Source of the DNA: Argyresthia goedartella
Taxonomy: Eukaryota; Arthropoda; Insecta; Lepidoptera; Argyresthiidae
Length of the DNA: 64,000 bases
Direction: 5' to 3'
Assembly: GCA_949825045.1 (NCBI GenBank)
Contig: OX463824.1
Span: 32,210,001 to 32,274,000, forward strand
Shown in pieces: positions 11,521-22,560 of this stretch. Positions within the stretch are counted from its first letter, which is position 1; the number at the start of each line of letters is the position of its first letter. A program made the position numbers and the translations under genes. The notes beneath the pieces were generated by a model that saw nothing but the letters and a program-made list of their open reading frames with translations, made no database searches and was not told the DNA's origin.

Positions 11521-12529
11521 ATGAAAAGGGTAGTCTAGTGCAATTAAATACTTACCGAATACCAATAAAATATGATACTATAAAAATACATATAATCAGA
11601 GAAATAGTAGATAAAATAAGAATAAACAAATAATAATAATAAATTGATAAATACAATTACATACTTACGTAGATTCAATATTAAAATTCATTATTACTGT
11701 CGATAATAACAACTATGCCTAGTACAGGCTCCGCCAGGTTCCTTGGCCAGCAAGCGAGATCTCGCCTCTCCCTCTCGCCCATGTAAGCGTCTCTCTTGTA
11801 CCCATGCTCTGCTGCCCCCTCCAGGTGGCATTCAGCGATGGCCAGGAAACCTTGCTCGGTCTGTAAACTTCTTTAAAAATATTTCTCTAGTACCACGTTA
11901 GACTAGTGTCAGAGAAGAAGGGCGAAAAAACACACACACTTCCCTAACGTTCAAAAACCCTCTGCCTCAATAAATCAACAATCCTTAATTCTAAAATTTG
12001 TCAGACTTGTTTCCTTGTTAAGCTGATAACGTTCGAACCACTAACCCGATTTTAATAAAACTTAGCTTTGAATAATTGCAAATAAGTCTACTACCATTTA
12101 CCGTAAACAGCATCAAAATCCGTTCATCTTTTTGAGCGGTACCGCGCCATAGACAGACAGACGCTTCAAACTTATAATACCACTCTTTTTCGTCGGGGGT
12201 CAAAATGTATTGTGTTTATTCCGCTCATCCTCTTATAGAGTAAGCTTACGCATTAATCATTACACCCTGACTAGTAACTGCTACATCAAATTATTTATTT
12301 ATGAGAAGATACATTAAAATGAAAAGGGCAGGTAAAACAGCGAGCGAAATAACGCCCTCGAAATCGGCTTATGAAGGAACGAGATCCACCAAATTAAGAG
12401 ATGAATCTTTTACCCCTGCTCCCTAATGTACAGGCGTAATCCCAGTTTAAACAGTTTTAGCATAGATTCGCTTATAGGATGTGATAGAAAGGTGAAGGAT
12501 ATGTATACAACCGTAATATTGTCACAACA
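11521..12529. other. Non-coding, with a dispersed repeat at about 12015-12205
   Basis: No gene is supported. Positions 12015-12205 (minus strand) have the layout of a common insect dispersed repeat: CCCCCGACGAAAAAGAGTGG, TATAAGTTTGAAGCG, a TCTGTCTGTCTATGG run and then ACCGCTCAAAAAGATGAACG. Positions 11740-11860 are GC-richer and contain an imperfect inverted pair (AGGTTCCTTGGCCA and TGGCCAGGAAACCT) of unknown meaning. Confidence 0.45.
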
Positions 12530-12870
12530 GTTAGTTGATAAACTAACAGTTTTTTCTCGTCAGTTGGTCAACTATCGACAGATAGTAAACTGTAGCGTAC
12601 TGCTTACTATATGACGCGTTAGTTGATAAACTAACGGTTAAAACTGTTAAATAGTAAACTGGTTTAAACTTGAATTGCAAACGAAATACCAGTGCAAATA
12701 CTGCGGTAGCTTAGGTGAAGACTAGAGGAAGCGAGCGCAGTGAAGCCCCCGAAAAGTCTTCGTGTTAGGTTGACATGTAAGAACAAAAGAAACGTAAATG
12801 CTAAACCCTATCGGTCTGGTTTACTATCCGTCGATAGTTGATCAACTAACGCGTTAGTTTATCAACTAAC
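12530..12870. mobile_element. MITE with about 55-bp imperfect terminal inverted repeats
   Basis: The left end (12530-12592) begins GTTAGTTGATAAACTAAC and later has CAACTATCGACAGATAGTAAAC. The right end (12819-12870) is its inverse: GTTTACTATCCGTCGATAGTTG, then GTTAGTTTATCAACTAAC. The interior has no coding capacity and matches 6972-7195. The size and inverted termini fit a non-autonomous DNA transposon. The superfamily is not assignable because no clean target duplication was seen. Confidence 0.7.
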
Positions 12871-12962
12871 GGTTTTGACTATCTCACGGTGACATATATA
12901 AGGGGTTGTTACTTGATAGGGTCACGTTCTAAAGGTGATGGAAATCATCGTGAGGAAACCTT

Positions 12963-13082
12963 CACAGCTGCGACGATGAGCTAGCTCTCTTCACGCAAAA
13001 TGGTGCATTGAATAACTGGGTAAAAAGGGGCACAGCTATGCCTCTGCCAACACGTGCGGGAAATGGCGTGACGCTATGTTAG
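12963..13082 (+). repeat. Dispersed repeat family D, copy 1
   Basis: The module GATGAGCTAGCTCTCTTCACG ... GCACAGCTATGCCTCTGCC ... GGGAAATGGCGTGACGCTATG recurs at 26126-26243, 27885-27982, 45142-45215 and 51588-51702, with fragments at 33315-33345 and 63616-63712. The unit is about 110 bases and non-coding. It is probably the end of a larger mobile element that I cannot name. Confidence 0.6.
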
Positions 13083-13605
13083 GTACATCACTATACTAAT
13101 CGAATAAAATGAAGGGGTTTACACCTGGTAGAGCAGCGTCAGTGTTTACGACTGATTGGTTGAACCCTCATGTTGGGAGTTCTATAATGAGTCCTTGCTC
13201 ATACAGTCTTCTCCGGTGTGCATTTTCTTCTCATGTTTTTGGTTCCGAAATAAGTCCTTGCACTTACATGCTTCTGGAATCAATCTAATCTACTGCTTCG
13301 AATGCGAGTCTACACTATTCTCTGTATTTAATGTAACTTGAACAACCCCATATAAATTGAATTTACCAAATTATTCCGTACAACTCCATCATATTATCCT
13401 CTACGATAATAAGATTTATAGAGGTAATAGAAACCACAGCGTCTTCATTCTCGTTTAAAAAACACTTATGTGAGTTAGAAGTTGTAAAACATAAAATAAA
13501 GCAACATTGTAGCTAATCACCTGAACTGCATAGCCGGCTAGGTGCGAGTTGTACTCTCACAAGAAGGGCTACATGCGACCGAAAAAAATATCTACATATA
13601 TAAAA
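13083..13605. other. Non-coding, no recognised feature
   Basis: No supportable coding, RNA or repeat feature by eye in this stretch. Confidence 0.4.
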
Positions 13606-13842
13606 AATACCTGAGACACTATTTAGACACATCGACCTGGCCCCAAACTAGGATTCCCTGTATCTCGGTTACTAGACAACGATACACATACTTATATAGA
13701 TAAATATTATACTTAGATAGATAAACAACCACGACTAGGGTACAAACATCCGTTCTCATCAAACAAATATTTGCGCACACCGGGACTCGAACCCGAGACC
13801 CTTGGCTTTGTAGGCAGGGTCACTGCCGACTCGGCCATTCGA
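13606..13842 (-). mobile_element. tRNA-derived SINE (family A), minus strand
   Basis: On the minus strand the head reads TGGCCGAGTCGGCAGTG (A box) and, about 35 bases on, GGGTTCGAGTCCCGGTG (B box). It is followed by a constant body (TTGATGAGAACGGATG ... GATACAGGGAATCCTAG) and ends at the ACTATTTAGACACATCG-equivalent tail. These boxes form an internal Pol III promoter. Other copies lie at 30036, 44650, 45701 and 49545. Mobilisation depends on LINE enzymes. Confidence 0.85.
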
Positions 13843-13846
13843 ATCG

Positions 13847-13900
13847 GCAGGGAAGCTCATATATATATATATTTATATACACATATAAGAGCTTCCCTGC
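13847..13900. repeat. Inverted repeat flanking an AT run
   Basis: GCAGGGAAGCTC at 13847-13858 is the exact inverse of GAGCTTCCCTGC at 13889-13900, with an alternating TA tract between. It adjoins the SINE head and may be a small foldback. Confidence 0.7.
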
Positions 13901-13989
13901 ACAATCAGGGGCAGTCCATCACTACATATGTATATTCAAAAACCGGCTAAAGAAGCTTTAAGTATCTCTCCCTTATTTAAATATATATA

Positions 13990-14557
13990 TGTTTAATATT
14001 TATGCTTCGGAACGCACCGGTTTTTTGCTGCGCGGATCGACCGCGAGTAATCGGGACATCACTAAGCGGAAACGGACCGCAGCTGTCACTCGTACCAACG
14101 AGAGGAAAAAATTTGAGGTTATTTTTTCTCGTCGGGAGAACAAACATGTCTGCTCAGGCGTTCGAGCAGTGATTGTAATTCGGTGTAACAATCGTCTAAT
14201 ACAGGTGTCGAGCCTGGTCGGAGTGTAAATCTACCACATCGTCGGGAAACAATTAGATTCGCGTCAGCGGTTACGTGATCCGTGTTGATTGGACATCGTC
14301 GTATCGGTAGCGGCGACTCCACGTGTCGGCAGGCAGCACGCCGGCGTCAGCGTCGGGCAGCGACGGCAAGGTTCGGTTCCTCTCCTATCCCAAAACTGTC
14401 TCCTACCCCGCATTCCTGTCTCGAATCGAGCTTTCGATCTCCGGTCTGCGACGACAAGGTCAGTAACAATCATTCAACTCACTTTTCTCTTACGTGCTGG
14501 CAAAAGCCCACCCCCTCAGGATTCCACGCCCTGTCGGTTGAGGCGTGGAATTAATCA
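13990..14557 (+). repeat. 5' LTR of BEL/Pao element 1
   Basis: This is a 568-bp direct repeat of 20927-21494 with TG...CA ends. Short open frames inside it on both strands are accidental: they recur in the other LTR and match nothing. It ends near a short palindromic CCACGCC ... GGCGTGG pair (14524-14548). Confidence 0.95.
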
Positions 14558-14560
14558 TTT

Positions 14561-14576
14561 TGGTAGCAGAGCGTGG
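14561..14576 (+). other. Primer-binding site of element 1
   Basis: TGGTAGCAGAGCGTGG starts three bases after the 5' LTR and begins with TGG, the complement of a tRNA CCA end. Element 2 has nearly the same site at 54223. The primer tRNA was not identified. Confidence 0.7.
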
Positions 14577-14739
14577 TTTTCCTAGTGGGAAATCACCGAT
14601 TCACGGACGGTTCTAGGGTTTTTTTGTTGCCACATTGTAGTTGGGAGAAAAGAATATCTCAGATTGGCCGGCAATCTGTTTGTGAGTGAGTCTGTGGTCG
14701 GTACACCACAATTAAAGTTCATTTTCGGTTAGTGAAAGT

Positions 14740-14797
14740 ATAAGTGTAGTCGGAAACTATAAGTGTAGTCGGAAACTATAAGTGTAGTCGGAAACTA
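14740..14797 (+). repeat. 19-bp tandem repeat, three copies, in the element 1 leader
   Basis: TAAGTGTAGTCGGAAACTA is repeated three times head to tail at 14741, 14760 and 14779. It lies in the untranslated leader between the primer site and gag. Confidence 0.85.
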
Positions 14798-15268
14798 CTG
14801 TTGTGCGCATAAAAGATTGAACAGTCATTCTGCGAAGTAACTAGATTGTATTACTTGCGGTAGAACGTCGGGTTCTATAGTACTGCAGTGTTATTTCGGT
14901 ATACAGAGCAGGGTCAGGCTATTTAAGGGGTATTAAGCTGATTTTGCTGACCTCAAAAGAAGTGTGGGTCATATCGGAGGGGCCACTTCTAGAAAAATAG
15001 TTTTTTTTTATAATACCCTTTTGTGTGTTATTTGTATTGTACCATATGGTGGCATTCTCTAATTGATTTAGAGTGCATATTTATAAGGTGTATGTCCACA
15101 GGGCGACCATATTAAATATTGTTTAGGATTTAATTGTTTTAGTGGTTGCCTTGGTTTTTACAACTTAGTTTTAATTTCTGTGCCCAGCGCTGACGGGAAA
15201 GTGCTGGTCTCTGGCTGTGCTTAGTTCGGTAGTGAAGCATAGGACCAGAAACAATTGAATTGGTAACC

Positions 15269-17035
15269 ATGGCACCTTCACCCTTGACGGTACTGCGGTA
15301 TGGTGTCCGTGAGGAGATGAGATGGCTCGCCCATACTCACAAGTATGTGGAGCGACCTGACATGGACGATGTCCTGCTCAAGCGTGTGGAGGACGCAATG
15401 ACACGCGTCGGGAAGGTGTGTCGGCTGGCTGCGGAGGCTGAAGCCCTCGGGCTTACGGATGAGGCTTCGGTGGCTGCAGTGAAGCAGCTCTGCGCGGATG
15501 CTGACCAAGCGATGGAGTGCTTGGGTGACATCGGGCGTCGCGCGGAAAAAATTAAGCGTTCGCGACGGAATGACCGCGGGGAGGGTAGCGGAGACCCGCC
15601 CCCTAAGGGTGTTGTTGGACGGCTGCCACACCTGGAGATTCCGGCCTTCGGTGGGGCAATTGATGAGTGGCCGGCATTCATCAATGTGTTCGATAGTTTG
15701 GTCCACGGTCGGGACGACCTGGACAACGCCTACAAGTTGGCCCAACTATTGATGGCACTGCGGGGTGAATCGAAGGAGTTGGTCGGTCAGCTTACGGTCA
15801 CGGCGGGCAATTATGATATAGCCCGGTCCATATTGTTTGACCGCTACCAACACAAACGGCGGTTGGTTGATGCGCAGCTGGGGAAGCTGCTTAGCATACC
15901 AAGAGTAACCCAGGATGTTGACATCCGGGTACAGGTGCTCAACCCTGTGCTGGTGGCCACTAAGGCCCTTCAGAACCTTGGTCTGCCGGTAGACCAATGG
16001 TCATATATCGTTTTGTATATGGTTTTGTCACGGTTGCCTGCAGCTGTTCAAAGTCGGTTTCAACAGCTGCATGGGGGCAGTAGCTCGGAACTGCCCACGA
16101 TCGTCCAATTAACGGATTTTTTGGAGGGTGCATGCAGGCGATGCGACACATTGGATACGCAGGCCAGTGTGCAGCGCCAACCCGCGCGGATGCGGGAGGG
16201 GCCGCGCCCCCCGCCCACACGGGGTGGTGGGCGGTCAAAACAATTTGGCGTTTTGAATGCCGCGCCGTCGGGTGACGGCTGTGTGCACTGCGACAGTGCC
16301 GGTCATGAAGTGACCAGTTGCGCCAACTTTAAGGCGCTCGAAGTAGCTGCCCGCAGGAGTGCTCACGCGCGTTCCCCTGTGAGTGCTGCGGTGGCAAGCA
16401 CCACATCGTGTTGTGCCTGAACCGGTTAGGCCCTTCGGACGGTCACCAGGGCCGGACTCAGGTTGGTCGGTCACAGGGCCCAACCAGGGCCGGACCCAGT
16501 CCCCCTCCGGGCAACGGGAGTCACCAACGGGGTGACTGGGGTACCCGAGGACGGGACCCCCCCCCCCCCCCCCCGAGGGGAAGGGGGCAGCGAAGGGGGT
16601 AACAGGCGGGATAACCGGGGTTCGGTCGCCGCTGTCCAGGGTCAGCGAGGACTTCGGGCCGCGGGCTCACCGCGTGTTACGGGCGGGTGTCAGATGGCAC
16701 CTATGAGTGGCGCGAAGGCTGGGAGCCCACCACCTTCTGCGCCACCCTGCCCGTCGCTCTGGGAGGCGAACAGGGAGGCAAACAGTCGGATGTCGCCCCC
16801 ATTCCTAGAGCGCCCCAGGTTGGATCCGCTCTCCCCCCTCCATCCACGGTGGCCACCGGGCACACCGTTCACAGTCCGGTATGGTCGGGTACCGGGACAG
16901 CGAGGGGCCTATTATGCGGGTTGGGACCCCCTGATGTACATACGGTCTGATATGCCACCGGTGGCATATCAGCAGCCGAGTTACCAGGCCGACGGGGGTC
17001 CCAGCGGGTTCGGATCCCGCGGAGGTTCCCGCTAG
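15269..17035 (+). pseudogene. Element 1 gag (frameshifted)
   Basis: Gag forms the particle that packages element RNA. The chosen start is the ATG at 15269 in an ACCATGG context. An N-terminal helical part is followed by a DUF1759-like domain (about residues 120-275; begins LPHLEIPAFGGAIDEW) and a zinc knuckle CVHCDSAGHEVTSC. Near 16370-16380 the frame shifts by one: the original frame ends at TGA 16418, while the third knuckle CECCGGKHH continues in the next frame. That frame is carried to a run of 18 C at 16557-16574, after which the first frame resumes with a proline- and glycine-rich tail ending at TAG 17033-17035. The second knuckle present in element 2 appears deleted. Confidence 0.85.
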
Positions 17036-20000
17036 GGACACGCCGCCCACTTACAGGGTGCCGCCACTCCACAGACGGTCATGCTCCCCACCGCCTCGGT
17101 GATAGCGTGGAGTTCGGACGGCAAATCTTGTGTGGCACGAGCACTATTGGACTCGGGGGCCCAGGGGTGCTTAGTCTCGTGCAACCTTGTAAGACGGTTG
17201 GGCATTTCGGTAAGGGAGTATCCACATTCCATTCGGGGAATTGGGAACACGGAAGTCGGTTCCGTTAAGGGAGTATGTCGGATTACTCTCTCGTCACGGG
17301 TGGATTCATCGGTGAATCTGACGGTCACGGCATTAGTCATGCCTTATGTGATAGGCTCACACCCTCACGTACGGTTGTCACCCTCAGTGCGACAGTTGGT
17401 CGCTGGGTTGTCACTGGTTGACCCGGAGTTCGATATTCCGGGCCCAGTAGACATTTTATTGGGTGTCGATGCCTTGGGATACCTGTTAGTGCCAGGTGTC
17501 CACGTGTTGCAGGCGACTGGTCTGGTTTCGGTCAACACCAGACTGGGCCATGCGGTAATGGGTCTGGTCATGCCGGCTGCCCCACGCCTAACGACTCGTA
17601 GTCCCTTATTCGGTTCTGTACTCTCGGAGGTGATACAGAAGTTTTGGGAGGTGGAGGAACCACCTACGGTCCGCCGGTTGGACCCGGTTGAAGAAGAGTG
17701 TGAACAGTTTTATCGGAACAATACTGGTCGCCTTCGGTCAGGTCGATTTCTCACACGTCTTCCATTCCAGAGTGATCGCCCACCGCTGGGCAGTTCACAC
17801 CATGCAGCCGAGACGCGGCTTCTGTCGATGGAACGACGCATGAAGCGTGACGGGATTTTCCGGCAGAAGTACGTCGATTTCATGCGGGAATACGAGTCGC
17901 TCGACCACATGTCGGTTTCGGGTATCGACTGGAAGCGTGAAGACCACTGCTTCCTGCCCCATCACGCGGTCTTGAGGACCCCGGAGGGCAAAATACGGGT
18001 AGTGTTCGATGGATCGGCATCAACATCTAACGGCATGAACCTGAACCAGTGTTTGCATTCAGGGCCGAAGTTGAACCATGACATCGCGGATGTTATCACA
18101 CGGTTCCGTCAACACAATGTTGTGTTTGTAGCTGACATCCGGATGATGTTTAGACAGACGGTCATTCACCCTGACGATAGACGGTATCAGCTGATACTGT
18201 GGCGAGAGAGCCCAGATCAGCCCATCAGGGTGTACGAGCTGAACACCAATACGTACGGGCTACGGTCTAGTCCTTATTTGGCGATTCGCAATCTGCGGGA
18301 GTTAGCGGATCGAGAACGGTTAAACTTCCCTAGAGGAGCAGCGATCCTGGAGCAGGACCTCTACGTGGACGATATCTGTACCGGTGCAGATTCCGTAGAG
18401 GAGGCGCTCGCTCGGCGGGACGAGCTAGTTGAGCTCTTACGGGGTGGAGGTTAAGAGCTCCGGAAATGGATGTCGAACTCTCCAGAGTTTTTGACTGGTC
18501 TTCCGGATGACTACCAGCAGGATCCCCACATTTTTGAAAATTTGGAAAATCCAAATATGTTGTCGGTATTAGGCGTCCAGTACCAGCCGGTGTCAGACAT
18601 GTTTTCGTATCGGGTCGAGTTGGACTCCCCGAAGGTCTGGACGAAACGGAACGTCCTTTCAACGGTGGCTAGGACATTTGATCCAAACGGGTGGATCACC
18701 CCGGTAACATTTCAGCTCAAGTGTTTTATGCAGCAATTGTGGTCTGCGGGTCATTGAGCTCAGAGTGGGACTCGTTGTTTTCGACCCTCCCTGGCATCAA
18801 TCGGATTTCACTGCCACGGAGGTTGGTCCCCACCAAACGATACACCGCCACCCTGCATGGGTTTTGCGATGCCTCGGAGAAGGGCTACGGAGCTGCGGTA
18901 TATCTGCGTACGGTCGACTCCTCGGGGGAGGTTGATGTGCGGTTGGTCATGGCTAAGAGCAAGGTTGCGCCGTTGCGCACTCGCCTGACCATTTCCAAGT
19001 TAGAGCTTTCGGGAGCGGCTCTCCTGACTCGTCTGCTCAACCACACGATGACGGTTCTTCGTGGGTCAATAGCGTTGGAAGATACGGTCTACGCTTGGAC
19101 GGACAGCCAGATCGTGTTATGCTGGCTGAAGTCTTCAGTTCACAAGCTGGAGATTTTTGTGGCGAATCGGGTTTCGCAGATTTTGAATTCGGAGGTTCCC
19201 TTAATCTGGAGACATGTTCGTGGGGAAATGAACCCAGCAGACTGTGCGTCTCGTGGGTGTCACGCTCCGGAGTTGGTTGGACATCCCTAGTGGTGGGGTC
19301 CAAAATGGTTGACTCAAGCCGAATCGGATTGGCCAATGAGTCCACGCGTTACCTCGGCGAACGGCGCCTTGACAGTCGGTATCTGTACGACGCAACCAGA
19401 GCCGGAAGAGGAGTTCAGCCTGCTGGAACGGTACAGCTCGCTCGACAAGCTGGTCAATGTGACCGCCTGGATCTGCCGATTTGCGCGGAATTGTCGGAAT
19501 TCTGAGGCGCAACGAGTGCGGACACAAGTCCTGACACCACGGGAACGGAACCTTGCGTTGTTCGCATTGGTACGGAACGTGCAGACGGTGCACTTTAAGT
19601 CCGAACTGGACATTCTGAGACGCGGACGCGTTCAACTGAAGGGAGCTGTGGCTCGGCTCAACCCGTTTATTGACCCTCAAAGATTGCTGAGGGTAGGAGG
19701 TCGGCTGCGGAATGCCAACCTGCCTTATGCGGCTCGCCACCCGTTGTTACTCCCTAGGAAAGGGAAGTTGGTCGAACTGTTGCTACAGGATCGACACATT
19801 CGGAATGGGCATGTCGGATGCCACGCCTTGATGGCGTTTCTCCAGCGCGAGTTCTGGATTCTATCGGGAAGACGCTTAGTGCGTAGCGTCGTATTTCGGT
19901 GCCTGCCTTGTTATCGGGCCAAGGCGGCTACGATGCAGCCCCAGATGGGCGATTTTCCCTCGGATAGGGTTAACGAAATCCGGCCCTTTGCGGGTGTCGG

Positions 20001-20895
20001 AACGGATTTCGCGGGACCATTCATGGTCAAGTCTTCACAGCTATGGAACGCCAGATTAGTGAAGGCATACCTGTGCGTCTTCGTGTGCTTGGCCACGAAG
20101 GCAGTCCACTTGGAGGTGGTCAGTGACCTCACTACAGAGGCATTTATCGCATGTCTAGATCGGTTCGTCTCACGAAGGGGCCTCCCGACATTAATCCGTT
20201 CGGACAACGGCACAAATTTTGTCGGAGCCAGGCGATATCTGCAGGAGGTCACTCAATTCCTGAACGGTAACCAGGACGCCATCGGTACGGCTTGCTCCCG
20301 ATGAGGGATTGAATGGGTTTTCAGTCCGCCGGGATGTCCTCATTGGGGAGGAATTTTTGAGGCTGCGGTTAAATCGGCTAATTCTCACCTGACGAGGATC
20401 ATCGGTGAGACCTCTCTACGCTTAGAAGAGCTTGCGACGCTGTTCTGTAAAATTGAAATGACACTGAACTCGCGTCCGTTGTGCCCGCTCAGTTCGGATC
20501 CAAATGATTTGGAAGCGTTGACGCCGGGTCACTTCCTGATAGGTCAGCCCCTTAACGCCCTGCCAGAATACCCATTCGGTGATGTTAAGTTAAGTCGGTT
20601 AACTAGGTGGCAGATGTTGCAGCAGATGGCTCAAGATTTTTAAAAACGGTGGTCCTTTGAGTACTTGCACATCTTGCAGCAGCGCCTTAAGTGGACTGAC
20701 CGGACGAGCCCCCCTCAAGTCGGTGATTTGGTGCTGATTAAGGATGCGAACCTGCCATCATTGAGATGGAGACGAGGACGGATCGTCAATTTGTACACGG
20801 GTCGGGATGGCACGCCTCGATCAGCGGAAGTCAAGGTGGGGGACTCGGTCCTCAAGAGAGCGGTCGCAACACTATCTCGCCTTCCTATTGATTAG
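17036..20895 (+). pseudogene. Element 1 pol: protease, RT, RNase H, integrase (several stops)
   Basis: Pol follows gag in the same frame right after TAG 17033-17035. The order is aspartic protease (ALLDSGAQ; DUF1758-like), peptidase A17-type region, RT (VFVADIRMMF, then DLYVDDI), RNase H (GFCDAS, AWTDSQ), integrase zinc domain (HIRNGH with CLPC), integrase core (GTDFAGP, SDNGTNF, GGIFEA) and a C-terminal DUF5641-like domain to TAG at 20893. Breaks: TAA 18452-18454; a small deletion with frameshift near 18750; TAG 19288-19290; TGA 20302-20304; TAA 20641-20643. Catalytic motifs are otherwise preserved. The copy should be inactive. Confidence 0.9.
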
Positions 20896-20926
20896 GGACA
20901 AGTTCGGGCCTGTCCGGGCGGGTGAC

Positions 20927-21492
20927 TGTTTAATATTTATGCTTCGGAACGCACCGGTTTTTTGTTGCGCGGATCGACCGCGAGTAATCGGGACATCACT
21001 AAGCGGAAACGGACCGCAGCTGTCACTCGTACCAACGAGAGGAAAAAAATTGAGGTTATTTTTTCTCGTCGGGAGAACAAACATGTCTGCTCAGGCGTTC
21101 GAGCAGTGATTGTAATTCGGTGTAACAATTGTCCAATACAGGTGTCGAGCCTGGTCGGAGTGTCAATCTACCACATCGTCGGGAAATAAGTAGATTCGCG
21201 TCAGCGGTTACGTGATCCGTGTTGATTGGACATCGTCGTATCGGTAGCGGCGACTCCACGTGTCGGCAGGCAGCACGCCGGCGACAGCGTCGGGCAGCGA
21301 CGGCAAGGTTCGGTTCCTCTCCTATCCCAAAACTGTCTCCTATCCCGCATTCCTGTCTCGAATCGAGCTTTCGATCTCCGGTCTGCGACGACAAGGTCAG
21401 TAACAATCATTCAACTCACTTTTCTCTCACGTGCTGGCAAAAGCCCACCCCCTCAGGATTCCACGCCCTGTCGGTTGAGGCGTGGAATTAAT

Positions 21493-21494
<2 letters not shown>
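20927..21494 (+). repeat. 3' LTR of BEL/Pao element 1
   Basis: Same length as the 5' LTR, with about ten scattered substitutions. It is preceded by GCCTGTCCGGGCGGGTGA, which also precedes the 3' LTR of element 2 and probably contains the second-strand priming tract. Confidence 0.95.

Positions 21495-21524
<30 letters not shown>
21495..21524. repeat. TA dinucleotide microsatellite
   Basis: About 15 TA units directly follow the 3' LTR. The same AT-type sequence precedes the 5' LTR (13981-13989), so the element was inserted into a TA microsatellite. Confidence 0.9.
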
Positions 21525-21533
<9 letters not shown>

Positions 21534-21569
21534 GAGATAGCAAACAGTGTATGCATTTGTATTTGGAGT

Positions 21570-21690
21570 ATTTCAATACACTTTATTGCACGGTAAATAA
21601 TGAGTAAAAATACATTAACACTTATGCGCAAAGGCAAGTTTATCTCTAAAAACAGATTTTTTCCAGCAAACCTAGGCTGGATAGGACGTC
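21570..21690 (-). repeat. LINE 3'-end repeat family C (minus)
   Basis: Carries the family C landmarks CACTTTATTGCAC, GGCAAGTTTATCTCTAAAAA and TTCCAGCAAACCTAGGCTGG in minus orientation. It is a 5'-truncated LINE tail. Confidence 0.65.
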
Positions 21691-21699
21691 TACTGCTAC

Positions 21700-22560
21700 T
21701 AAGGGCTTTCTGGTGCACGATAATTTAACTAACCTACTAACATAAAGGAGGTGGTAATAATAATCGTTGGTCGCGTCCGTAGGTAATACCGACAGATACC
21801 CTACACGTGTCCCCCGGTCGGTGAAAAATGAGCAGAAACGCCGAGCCTCAGGCGGCGGCAACTAATCTGACCACAGATATCTCAACATAGGAGATAGGGC
21901 GTTCAGCCTATTTTGTAAGCCAACCGATTGTCGCAAGCTAAATTCACGCACACAACGTATCATTAAATAAACACAACGAACACGCACACATAATAAAAAC
22001 TTACACATTTATCCCTACCCTCGTATTGGTAAACACAGGCAAAGCAGTTACGTGGCTGTATATTTGCGCATGAGGCGCACATTGTTTTATAAAGCACGCA
22101 CACAGCACACACAGCATCAAGGATATTAAATTTATTCCCTGTCTCTCTCGCTAGTAGGTAACGCTAATGAGTATGAACGGAATCTGGATGCAACTCAATA
22201 GCATTACTTCCTCGGAATATTTCGTTAATCGTGTTGTTTTACTAAAGAAATATTGTATTTTCAGTATTTACCTGTGAAATGTTATACCCTTGTTTTGGAA
22301 ATTTGTCGAATCACTGCGATTTTCACATAGGATAACTGCACAGGCCGGCATTAAAGAAAATAAAAATAATTGTTATCAGTTTTCTAAGGCGATCGGCGCG
22401 TGCACTCGGGAATTCTCACTGAGAGCAAATGAATGCACTGTATGCACACTGGGCATACAACGGTCAGCCGTTACGCGGTGGCTTGCCCTCTCTCTAATAT
22501 TCATTGATCTGTGAATCTGACCCTCCGAGAGGAAGCGGCTACAATGGCCGAGAGGACTAA
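21700..22560. other. Non-coding, no recognised feature
   Basis: No coding region is supported. The GC-richer segment around 21780-21890 (ACCGACAGATACC, GCCTCAGGCGGCGGCAAC) looks like repeat-derived sequence that I cannot identify. Confidence 0.4.

Larger units (their letters stand above)
13990..21494 (+). mobile_element. BEL/Pao LTR retrotransposon, element 1 (complete structure, decayed ORFs)
   Basis: Two 568-bp direct repeats (13990-14557 and 20927-21494), both starting TGTTTAAT and ending ATCA, bound a 6.4-kb interior with a primer-binding site, a gag with DUF1759 and zinc-knuckle features, and a pol with protease, RT, RNase H and integrase in BEL/Pao order. The flanks are ATATA on both sides, consistent with a 5-bp duplication inside a TA microsatellite. 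I counted about 10 differences between the LTRs (about 1.8 percent), so the insertion is fairly recent yet the frames hold several stops and shifts. Confidence 0.95.

Noticed and set aside
13790..13840. Genuine tRNA gene on the minus strand
   Set aside because: A and B boxes are good, but the sequence continues into the SINE body shared by several copies and lacks an acceptor stem closing and terminator. It is a SINE head.
13989..14585. Several open frames of 60-100 codons within the element 1 LTR
   Set aside because: They recur in the 3' LTR as a direct result of duplication, lie on both strands and have no domain. LTRs are non-coding in this family.
15278..16483. Minus-strand open frames opposite element 1 gag
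   Set aside because: They are shadows of the GC-rich coding strand. The plus frame has DUF1759 and zinc-knuckle features; the minus frames have none.
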